24,330 nt of DNA from an uncultured Paraglaciecola sp. (GTDB lineage Bacteria > Pseudomonadota > Gammaproteobacteria > Enterobacterales > Alteromonadaceae). Each line of letters opens with the position of its first letter. Position 1 is the first letter of the stretch. Both the position numbers and the translations under genes were made by a program. The notes beneath the pieces are model-generated. The model made no database searches and was not told the DNA's origin. It saw only the letters and a program-made list of their open reading frames with translations. Below, piece after piece: positions 18,264 through 24,330 of this stretch. The stretch lies in the NCBI GenBank assembly GCA_905479025.1, contig CAJQKX010000846.1:1-24330 (forward strand), given 5' to 3'.

Positions 18264-18552
18264 ATGTTTTACCCCAATAAATATACACACTTCTTTTTAT
18301 CGGTTTAAGTGGGGTAACCTTTACCGTAATGAGCAGTAAAATCATAAATAAATCTAAATTGCTGTTAATTAGTACAATCTCAGCTTTGTATAAAGAGGTC
18401 AACACAATAGATGACACTGTCAAATGCTAACAACTTGTTGTTCCAGTAATTTACCAATACGTTCAAAAATTTGATTGAAGACGCTTAATCAGACTATGCA
18501 GTGATATTTATTTTATTCACACTAAAGAGGTGAAAAGCTAAAACAAAAGTGT

Positions 18553-18744
18553 TTATATCAGGCTGAAGTGTAGTTTAAATAGTATGGGGTATTTATTCAC
18601 ATCAACGATTCCAGCATAAGCAATCCAACTTAACGCACCAATGAGACGGAAGCCTCATATGAAACTAGTACGACTTAATTTTAACGTTAAGGTAACCGTA
18701 AGAATATACATCACCCAAGCTAATAAATTCAGTAACACATGCAT
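18553..18744 (-). pseudogene. sirB2: sirB2-like remnant (C-terminal half with an internal stop)
   Basis: The minus-strand frame reads LLNLLAWVMYILTVTLTLKL, then SRTSFI, a TGA at 18655-18657, then GFRLIGALSWIAYAGIVDVNK and PILF before TAA at 18553-18555. This is the last two membrane helices of a SirB2-type integral membrane protein (typical pattern K-L-x-hydrophobic, LALKxGRT, then AYIxxVAxTKxP). The TGA could be a mutated Trp codon. The N-terminal helices are missing; other sequence lies where they should be. The place is right: sirB2 sits between prmC and sirB1 in E. coli. Confidence 0.6.
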
Positions 18745-18790
18745 CTGCACAATGATTGATTAAAACACCACCCCCTTAATGCTGTAGCAG

Positions 18791-18999
18791 TCAGATAAAG
18801 GTGTTAATAAACTCTAGATGTTTTTCTTGGAATACAAAATCTTTAAGTGCTAACACGGTTACAGCATGCACCTCAGGCTCGTCATAAACAATTAATACTC
18901 TTGCCTTGCCTTGCCTTGCCTTGCCTTGCCTTGCCTTGCCTTGCCTTGCAACACAATTTCATCATTTGTATCTTCGGCAAATAAAATTTCATCAGACAT
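18791..18999 (-). pseudogene. 5' fragment of a DUF3369-type response regulator
   Basis: ATG 18997-18999, preceded by GAGAGGGG, opens MSDEILFAEDTNDEIVLQ, then enters the pentanucleotide tract. After it, in a shifted frame, comes RVLIVYDEPEVHAVTVLALKD, then FVFQEKHLEFIN and TGA at 18791-18793. This matches the start of response regulators whose receiver reads WKVLIVDDEPEVHAVT and which continue with a DUF3369 and often an HD-GYP domain. One acidic-pocket Asp is Tyr here (VYDE), the frame is broken and everything after about residue 65 is gone, so it is not functional. It lies where the start of sirB2 would be expected. Confidence 0.65.
18901..18949. repeat. Pentanucleotide tandem repeat (TTGCC, 9.8 copies)
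   Basis: Nine full TTGCC units plus TTGC run without error over 49 bases. On the minus strand they read GGCAA and fall inside the N-terminal coding part of the response-regulator fragment, where they encode a repeating QGKAR. Because the unit is five bases, each gain or loss changes the reading frame downstream. Confidence 0.98.
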
Positions 19000-19127
19000 C
19001 CCCTCTCTAAAACAACAACTTAATAAGAACATAAAGTTTGAAGTAGTCAGCTAAAACCGGTTGATAACTTAACTATTGTTGATGACAACAACACAAATGA
19101 CAGAAAAATACTCATATAAAACAAAAT

Positions 19128-20000
19128 TTACAGCGCATTGCATCCCATGGTAACGCGAGGTAAGCCATTCAGATCACGTTCGCTTCGGATTTGATTAAAA
19201 CTGTGCGCTCTCAAAATATCTGTCACTTGACGACTTTGCTTATAACCATGTTCAATCAATAACCAGCCGTTATCAGTCAGAAAATGCTTACTTTGAGAAA
19301 CAATTGAACGTATGTCATCAAGGCCATCGATACCCGATGTTAATGCACTCTTGGGCTCAAAACGCACATCACCTTGCTGTAAATAGCGATTGTTGTCTTC
19401 AATATAAGGCGGATTCGTCACGATAAGATCAAATTTTCTATCCTCTACAGCAGAAAACCAATCACTTTGAATAAATTTGACCCGTTCTAATTTATGTAAG
19501 AGAGCGTTATCTTTGGCTAACGTAACCGCCGGTGAGCTTTTATCTAAACCTGTTACCAACCAATTGGGGTTTTCACTTGCTAACGCCAATGCGATAGCAC
19601 CCGTGCCAGTCCCTAAATCCAATGCTTTAGAATGTTCAGTTAAGTTAAGGTTTAGAGCAATTTCAACCAAAATTTCGGTTTCAGGTCTCGGGATCAAAGT
19701 TGTGGGAGAAACTTTGAGTCGCAATGACCAAAAATCTCTATAGCCAATAATATGTGCTACTGGATGGCCTAAAGATCGTTGCGAAATGTACTCTTTAAAT
19801 AATTTCATCTGTAATTTATTTAACAATTTTTCAGGCCAAGTGTGCAAGTAAACTACTTCACGCTGCAAACAGACTGATAACAATACCTTGCTGTCAATCG
19901 CAGATGAATCATACAGGCCGTCATCACTTATATTATGAGAATAAAGTTCATCTCTAGCCCAAGACAATGCTTGGGCAATGGTGAATAAAAAATTATCCAA
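19128..20000 (-). CDS. prmC: Peptide chain release factor N5-glutamine methyltransferase PrmC
   Basis: PrmC methylates the Gln of the GGQ motif in release factors using S-adenosylmethionine. The 290-residue protein has the N-terminal helical domain, the SAM-binding DLGTGTG (128-134) and the catalytic NPPY (196-199). The segment IPRPETEILVE (103-113) and LQQGDVRFEP match E. coli PrmC closely. The start is TTG at 19998-20000 with AGG six bases upstream, at the family's usual N-terminus; it follows prfA by 6 bp, so methylase and substrate are co-transcribed. Downstream, the sirB genes found here in E. coli are broken. Confidence 0.95.
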   Translation of the reverse strand: MDNFLFTIAQALSWARDELYSHNISDDGLYDSSAIDSKVLLSVCLQREVVYLHTWPEKLLNKLQMKLFKEYISQRSLGHPVAHIIGYRDFWSLRLKVSPTTLIPRPETEILVEIALNLNLTEHSKALDLGTGTGAIALALASENPNWLVTGLDKSSPAVTLAKDNALLHKLERVKFIQSDWFSAVEDRKFDLIVTNPPYIEDNNRYLQQGDVRFEPKSALTSGIDGLDDIRSIVSQSKHFLTDNGWLLIEHGYKQSRQVTDILRAHSFNQIRSERDLNGLPRVTMGCNAL

Positions 20001-20006
20001 TGTAAC

Positions 20007-21092
20007 CTATTCGTCAGAAAGTGAAGATAACAAATCGGCTTGATGTTCTTGTCTAATTGGCTCTAATACCGCATTGAGTTCACCAGCGATGACATCGTCT
20101 AAACAGTATAAGGTTAAATTAATACGATGATCGGTAACACGTCCTTGAGGGAAATTATAAGTACGAATACGCTCTGAACGATCACCACTGGCTACAAGGT
20201 TTCTCCGAGTAGACGTTTCTTCCGCTTGGCGTTTATCTTCTTCTAATTGAGTTAATCTGGACTGCAATATAGCCATCGCTTTCGCACGATTTTTGTGCTG
20301 AGAACGCTCATCCTGACACTCGACTACTATACCCGAAGGATTGTGGGTAATACGGATAGCAGAGTCAGTTTTATTGACGTGCTGACCACCTGCACCAGAT
20401 GCTCTAAAGGTGTCAATTTTCAAATCAGCTTTATTGATTTCAATAGCTTCTGACTCAGGTATTTCAGGCATAACGACTACTGTACAAGCTGAAGTATGAA
20501 TGCGCCCTTGTGACTCAGTATCAGGTACACGTTGCACGCGATGCCCGCCTGACTCAAATTTCATAATACCATAGGAGCCCCCGCCTAAAACATTTGCAAT
20601 CACGACTTTGTACCCACCATGATCACCTTCGTTAGCCGTGACGAGTTCAACTTTCCAGCCTTGTTTTTCGGCATAACGACTATACATACGGAATAAGTCA
20701 CCAGCAAAAATAGCGGCTTCGTCGCCCCCTGCACCAGCACGTATCTCAACAAAACAATTACTTTCATCGTTAGGATCTTTTGGCAGCAATAATACTTGTA
20801 GTTCTTGAGTAAACTCTTCGATACTTTGTTTGGCTGATTTATATTCTTCTTGTGCCATTTCACGCATTTCTGCGTCGTCTTCTTGCATCATTTCTTGGGC
20901 AGATTCAAAGTCTTTCTGAGCCCCCTGATAATCACGAAAACACTTCACTACACCTTCTAATTGTGAGTATTCTTTAGTAAGGCCTCTATATCTATCTTGA
21001 TCAGCAATGACTTCAGCTTCACTCAATAAGGCTTGTACCTCTTCATACCGCTCATCCAATACTTCTAGTTTTCGTTGAACCGATTCTTTCAT
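20007..21092 (-). CDS. prfA: Peptide chain release factor 1
   Basis: RF1 ends translation at UAA and UAG. The 361-residue protein (E. coli 360) has the catalytic GGQ at 235-237 in [16 protein letters not shown], and the codon-recognition tripeptide P-x-T as Pro190-Asp191-Thr192 in [15 protein letters not shown], which makes it RF1 rather than RF2. The N-terminal coiled domain (1-100) and the [14 protein letters not shown] block (116-129) are normal. It lies 30 bp after hemA and 6 bp before prmC, the conserved hemA-prfA-prmC order. Confidence 0.97.
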   Translation of the reverse strand: MKESVQRKLEVLDERYEEVQALLSEAEVIADQDRYRGLTKEYSQLEGVVKCFRDYQGAQKDFESAQEMMQEDDAEMREMAQEEYKSAKQSIEEFTQELQVLLLPKDPNDESNCFVEIRAGAGGDEAAIFAGDLFRMYSRYAEKQGWKVELVTANEGDHGGYKVVIANVLGGGSYGIMKFESGGHRVQRVPDTESQGRIHTSACTVVVMPEIPESEAIEINKADLKIDTFRASGAGGQHVNKTDSAIRITHNPSGIVVECQDERSQHKNRAKAMAILQSRLTQLEEDKRQAEETSTRRNLVASGDRSERIRTYNFPQGRVTDHRINLTLYCLDDVIAGELNAVLEPIRQEHQADLLSSLSDE

Positions 21093-21122
21093 TTTATTTC
21101 CGTAGGCGGACTACATTAGCCG

Positions 21123-22385
21123 CTAATTATCTGATTTTTTTAGATCTAATGCATCCATGAGTAATTCAAGCTGCTGTGAATTTTGTTCACTTGCCGCATT
21201 TTTTAAAGCTTTGGTAGGTGCATGAATAAGACTATTGGTTAATTTATTGGCGAGTTCGATTATTACTTGTTCAGCTTCTTTGCCGTCTGCAAGCTGATTT
21301 AGTGCTTTACTAACTAAGGCATCACGCTGTAACTCACTTTGATCTCGAAACCCTTTTAATACATCAATCGAGGTTTGACTTTGTTGCCAACGCATAAATT
21401 GTTGTACTTGCTGCACCACCATTTCATCTGCAACAGCTGCTGCATCTTGTCGATTGGCTAGGTTTTTTTCTACTATTTGTTGTAAATCATCCACTGTGTA
21501 TAAATAGGCATCGTCCAGTTCGCCTACCTCTGCTTCAATATCACGAGGTACAGCTAAATCGACTAAAAACATTGGCTTATGTTTACGTTCCTTTAATGCA
21601 TTTTGTACTAAGCCTTTGCCTAAAATTGGTAATTGACTGGCAGTTGAACTGATCACGATATCAGCATCTTTTAAGTGTTGTGGGATTTGCGCCAATGTCA
21701 AAACTGTTGCATTTAATGGTTCTGCGATGGCTTGAGCTCTTGCTATGGTGCGGTTGGCAACAGTTAATGATTTAACATTTTGTTCAAATAAATGTTTAGC
21801 CACTAGTTCGATGGTCTCGCCAGCACCAATCAATAGCACCCTACTTTGTTCCAGCGATGAAAATATATGTTTAGCTAATTGCACCGAAGCATATGCGACA
21901 GACACTGCATTAGCACCAATATCTGTTTCAGTGCGCACCCTTTTTGCAACCGAGAAAGTATGCTGAAACAGTCGTTCAAAATCTCCCTTAATCACCCCAG
22001 AATTTTTGGCTTCAGTAAAGGCTTGTTTCACTTGCCCTAAGATCTGTGGCTCGCCTAACATCATTGAGTCTAGTCCACAGGCCACGCGCATAATGTGAAT
22101 GGCGGCCTGATGTTCAGCATGAAGGTAACTGTTATCTTGTAATTCTTTTGGTTGCACGCCATGAAAATCAGCTAACCAAGTAGAAATTGTATTTATCTGT
22201 TTATCATCAAGCTGCGCATAAACTTCAGTTCTATTGCAGGTTGACAAAATCACAGACTCTGTCGCGCCAGTTTTTTGCCGCAAAGAGGCTAGAGCCTGCA
22301 CAATTGCATCAGGTGAAAACGCTATTTTTTCACGCAATTCAATCGGAGCAGTTTTATGATTAATACCAAAAGCAATTAGGGTCAT
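21123..22385 (-). CDS. hemA: Glutamyl-tRNA reductase
   Basis: HemA reduces glutamyl-tRNA(Glu) to glutamate-1-semialdehyde with NADPH, the first committed step of C5 haem synthesis. I start it at ATG 22383-22385, giving 420 residues (E. coli 418) beginning MTLIAFGINHKTAP; an in-frame extension of 20 codons is not family sequence. The catalytic Cys50 is in STCNRTEVY, the substrate-binding block is GLDSMMLGEPQILGQVKQAF, and the NADPH-binding loop is IGAGETIELVAKHL. The C-terminal dimerisation helices end LMDALDLKKSDN. It is divergent from lolB, as in E. coli. No strong ribosome binding site is visible. Confidence 0.96.
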   Translation of the reverse strand: MTLIAFGINHKTAPIELREKIAFSPDAIVQALASLRQKTGATESVILSTCNRTEVYAQLDDKQINTISTWLADFHGVQPKELQDNSYLHAEHQAAIHIMRVACGLDSMMLGEPQILGQVKQAFTEAKNSGVIKGDFERLFQHTFSVAKRVRTETDIGANAVSVAYASVQLAKHIFSSLEQSRVLLIGAGETIELVAKHLFEQNVKSLTVANRTIARAQAIAEPLNATVLTLAQIPQHLKDADIVISSTASQLPILGKGLVQNALKERKHKPMFLVDLAVPRDIEAEVGELDDAYLYTVDDLQQIVEKNLANRQDAAAVADEMVVQQVQQFMRWQQSQTSIDVLKGFRDQSELQRDALVSKALNQLADGKEAEQVIIELANKLTNSLIHAPTKALKNAASEQNSQQLELLMDALDLKKSDN

Positions 22386-22528
22386 GGAATGATTAGATAA
22401 ACTACAATAAAGGTTAGGATTATTTGATGACAGCATTGTACGCAAAAGGTAAAACTATTGAAAGCAATGTCACTTGTATGTTCCTATTGCATCAATCTAA
22501 TTTTGATTTAAAGAGCGTTATTCAAACT

Positions 22529-23149
22529 GTGTTAATTAGCCGCCTCTGTAGAAAACAAACTTTATCTGTCCTTACCCTTATTCTTTTTCTAGCTGGTTGT
22601 GCGACTCCCCCAAAGCCAATACTTAGTTTGAATTCATCTGTTCACCAGTTGTCCTTAAAACAACAAGAACATTGGTTAATAAAGGGAAAGCTTGGTTTTA
22701 AGGGTCCAGAAAAAAAACAAAGTGCTAACTTTAGGTGGCAACAAAGGCAACAACAATTCCAGCTCAACATGACTTCTATCATCGGTACATCACTGCTGAA
22801 TATGAAAGGCAATGAAAAGGGCGTCACGTTGGTAGCAAATGGTGAGACTTATCAAGATTCTAACCCTAGTGATTTAATTTGGCATGTCACCGGTTGGCAG
22901 ATACCATTAGAAAAATTACGCTTTTGGATAAAAGGGCAACATCAGAAAAACGATAAGGTACTAACTAGTGAACAAGGCTGGGTCAGCCAATTGCAGCCTA
23001 TCTGCAATAATTGCGAAAACTGGTTAATTAATTATGATGACTATAAATTGGTAGTTGATATTCGGTTACCCCACAAGGTGGTGTTAAAAAATAAACTCAA
23101 CAATAGTGAACTGTTAATCCGAGTAAATAAATGGGAATTATATGAATAA
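22529..23149 (+). CDS. lolB: Outer-membrane lipoprotein receptor LolB
   Basis: LolB accepts lipoproteins from LolA and inserts them into the inner leaflet of the outer membrane; it is itself a lipoprotein. From GTG 22529 the product is 206 residues (E. coli 207) with a signal peptide rich in Leu and a lipobox LAGC placing the lipidated Cys at residue 24. The body matches the LolB half-barrel: HWLIKGKLGFKG, NFRWQQRQQQF, WHVTGWQIPLEKLRFWIKG. In-frame starts further upstream (ATG 22427, with AGGA before it, and ATG 22478) would add a long non-signal leader; the AGGA leaves the choice open. The stop overlaps ispE by 8 bp. Confidence 0.9.
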   Translation: MLISRLCRKQTLSVLTLILFLAGCATPPKPILSLNSSVHQLSLKQQEHWLIKGKLGFKGPEKKQSANFRWQQRQQQFQLNMTSIIGTSLLNMKGNEKGVTLVANGETYQDSNPSDLIWHVTGWQIPLEKLRFWIKGQHQKNDKVLTSEQGWVSQLQPICNNCENWLINYDDYKLVVDIRLPHKVVLKNKLNNSELLIRVNKWELYE

Positions 23150-24020
23150 GCCCTCCTTGAACTGGTGGTCAAGCCCAGCAAAACTTAATTTATTTTTACA
23201 CATCAATGGCCGATACGAAAATGGTTACCATCAATTACAAAGTTTATTTCAAATCCTCGACTATGGTGATGAGCTAGCCTTCGATATTAATACCTCTGAT
23301 AAAATCACCTTAGCGGACCCCATAGCCGGTGTCGCTGATGATGATAATTTAATTATTAAAGCGGCGCGATTATTAAAACAAAGCTTGCCAGCTGCTAAAG
23401 GTCTTGGTTGTAACATCCATCTTAGAAAATGTCTGCCCATGGGCGGAGGTATAGGTGGAGGTTCGTCGAATGCGGCAACGACACTGCTGGTGCTAAATAA
23501 ACTTTGGGGTTGCCATTTATCTCAGATCAAGTTGGCCACACTAGGCTTAACTCTTGGAGCAGATGTACCTATTTTTATTCATGGAAAAACTGCTTTTGCT
23601 GAGGGTGTAGGTGAAAAATTGCAGCAGGTGAGTCTCCCAACAAAAACATATTTAGTATTATTTCCCGATAGCCATATATCCACAGCTGATATCTTTTCCT
23701 TGCCAAATCTACCCAGAAATACTCCAAAAATTAACTTTTGTGATTATAGTTTTACAAATACTCACAATGATTGCCAAGAATTGGTTTGTGAACGCGATCC
23801 GAATGTTGCAAAAGCATTACACTGGTTGTTAGAATACGCGCCTTCAAGAATGACTGGTACAGGCTCATGTGTATTTGCAATGTTTGATGAACGTCAGGAA
23901 GCGTTAAATGTTCAAACTTTATTACCACAAGGTAGCAGCAGTTTTGTTGCGAGTGGTGTGAATACATCCCTTTTACATAGTCAAATACAAGCACAATTTA
24001 CTAGTTTTAATGGGGTATAG
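23142..24020 (+). CDS. ispE: 4-diphosphocytidyl-2-C-methyl-D-erythritol kinase
   Basis: IspE phosphorylates CDP-methylerythritol in the MEP isoprenoid pathway. It is a GHMP kinase: SPAKLNLFL carries catalytic Lys14, the glycine-rich ATP loop is PMGGGIGGGSSNA (99-111), and catalytic Asp141 is in LGADVPIF. The C-terminal MTGTGSCVFAMF is also intact. Length 292 (E. coli 283). It overlaps lolB by 8 bp, so the two are translationally coupled. The last codons run into the tRNA-Gln gene: the TAG at 24018-24020 lies at tRNA positions 8-10. Confidence 0.96.
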   Translation: MNKPSLNWWSSPAKLNLFLHINGRYENGYHQLQSLFQILDYGDELAFDINTSDKITLADPIAGVADDDNLIIKAARLLKQSLPAAKGLGCNIHLRKCLPMGGGIGGGSSNAATTLLVLNKLWGCHLSQIKLATLGLTLGADVPIFIHGKTAFAEGVGEKLQQVSLPTKTYLVLFPDSHISTADIFSLPNLPRNTPKINFCDYSFTNTHNDCQELVCERDPNVAKALHWLLEYAPSRMTGTGSCVFAMFDERQEALNVQTLLPQGSSSFVASGVNTSLLHSQIQAQFTSFNGV

Positions 24021-24085
24021 CCAAGTGGTAAGGCAACGGGTTTTGATCCCGTCATTCGTTGGTTCAAGTCCAGCTACCCCAGCCA
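24011..24085 (+). tRNA. tRNA-Gln (anticodon UUG)
   Basis: A 75-base tRNA with encoded CCA: acceptor TGGGGTA pairs with TACCCCA as in E. coli tRNA-Gln, anticodon arm ACGGG-TTTTGAT-CCCGT gives anticodon TTG at 24043-24045, T arm GTTGG-TTCAAGT-CCAGC, then discriminator G and CCA. It begins inside the ispE coding end and, from knowledge of related genomes, prs would be expected downstream. Confidence 0.97.
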
Positions 24086-24164
24086 ATTTTAATAGAAGCA
24101 AGTGCTGAGATAACAAGTTTTGATCCGCGACTAATCGTTGGTTCAAGTCCAGTTACCCCAGCCA
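24086..24164 (+). repeat. tRNA-Gln-derived repeat, unit 1 (79 bp)
   Basis: The unit keeps TTTTGAT (anticodon loop), CGTTGGTTCAAGTCCAG (T arm) and TACCCCAGCCA (3' acceptor with CCA), but the 5' acceptor strand reads ATTTTAAT instead of TGGGGTAT and the anticodon stem is broken, so it cannot fold as a normal tRNA. D-arm traces (AAGCAAGTG) remain. Confidence 0.88.
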
Positions 24165-24242
24165 ATTTAGTGTAAGCAAGTGCTGAGATAACAGGTTTTG
24201 ATCCGCGACTAATCGTTGGTTCAAGTCCAGTTACCCCAGCCA
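24165..24242 (+). repeat. tRNA-Gln-derived repeat, unit 2 (78 bp)
   Basis: Almost identical to unit 1 from its base 11 onward; the main difference is ACAGG for ACAAG before the anticodon loop, plus a different first ten bases. It carries the same T stem change (CCAGT for CCAGC) as unit 1. Confidence 0.88.
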
Positions 24243-24321
24243 ATTTTAATAGAAGAAAATGCTGAGATAACAGGTTTTGATCCGAGACTAATCGTTGGTT
24301 CAGGTCCAGCTACCCCAGCCA
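24243..24321 (+). repeat. tRNA-Gln-derived repeat, unit 3 (79 bp)
   Basis: Same architecture as units 1 and 2, with CCAGC as in the true tRNA and a TTCAGGT T loop. The last nine bases of the window (GTTTTAATA) match the start of another unit, so the array probably continues past the edge. Confidence 0.88.
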
Positions 24322-24330
24322 GTTTTAATA

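Noticed and set aside
18235..18423. A 62-codon minus-strand ORF upstream of sirB1
   Set aside because: Its last part overlaps the SirB1 N-terminus in a different frame; the SirB1 frame is the one with homology.
18901..18949. CRISPR or iteron array
   Set aside because: It is a simple five-base microsatellite without spacers.
22424..22528. N-terminal extension of LolB
   Set aside because: It would put up to 58 residues before the lipobox Cys, too long for a lipoprotein signal; the 206-residue form matches the family. The AGGA before ATG 22427 keeps some doubt.
24086..24330. CRISPR array at the window end
   Set aside because: The 78-79-bp units have no separate unique spacers and are derived from the adjacent tRNA-Gln.

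Overview
The window reads as chromosome from a marine gammaproteobacterium, most likely order Alteromonadales (Alteromonadaceae/Glaciecola-like). This is an inference from AT-rich DNA, a Dam/SeqA-type seqA-pgm pair, the hemA-prfA-prmC cluster divergent from lolB-ispE-tRNA-Gln, and protein sequences close to the E. coli families but clearly diverged. Nothing points to a prophage, plasmid, insertion sequence or CRISPR locus. Most of the window is housekeeping genes, separated by unusually long spacers that contain recognisable gene wreckage.

Layout. 1-689: 3' part of a formyltransferase-fold gene. 808-2629 (minus): astE, a HIT-domain gene and a ybjQ-type gene, tightly packed. 2925-7660 (minus): a seqA-pgm-glgP operon joining replication control with glucose-1-phosphate and glycogen metabolism. 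7661-8815: over 1 kb without an intact gene. 8816-10402 (plus): ybiT, an ABC-F ATPase, with a strong terminator shared with a small convergent ORF. 11094-11567: a NYN-domain gene. 12002-13954 (minus): class II DAHP synthase and a low-molecular-weight protein tyrosine phosphatase. 14037-14735 (plus): dipeptidase E. 14736-16145: a 1.4-kb spacer with two tandem small-RNA-like units exactly 200 bp apart and a decayed CheV-like receiver fragment. 16146-17240: a threonine-aldolase-fold lyase. 17446-22385 (minus): hemA-prfA-prmC followed by wrecked sirB2 and frameshifted sirB1, with a truncated response-regulator start carrying a TTGCC pentanucleotide tract in between. 22529-24085 (plus): lolB-ispE-tRNA-Gln(UUG), followed to the window end by at least three tandem degenerate tRNA-Gln-like units.

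How the genes work together. HemA makes the glutamate semialdehyde used for haem. PrfA is release factor 1, and PrmC methylates the glutamine of its GGQ motif. LolB inserts lipoproteins into the outer membrane and IspE acts in the MEP isoprenoid pathway. Pgm and GlgP together interconvert glycogen, glucose-1-phosphate and glucose-6-phosphate.

The least ordinary parts are (a) the tandem sRNA-like repeats at 15066-15193 and 15266-15393, whose terminator loops read CCTCC (anti-Shine-Dalgarno) and whose upstream hairpin is kept by pairing-compatible changes; (b) the tRNA-Gln-derived tandem array at 24086-24330; (c) the ispE stop codon lying inside the tRNA-Gln gene; and (d) the pentanucleotide tract in a broken receiver gene. 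All calls come from reading the sequence; no database or folding software was used.
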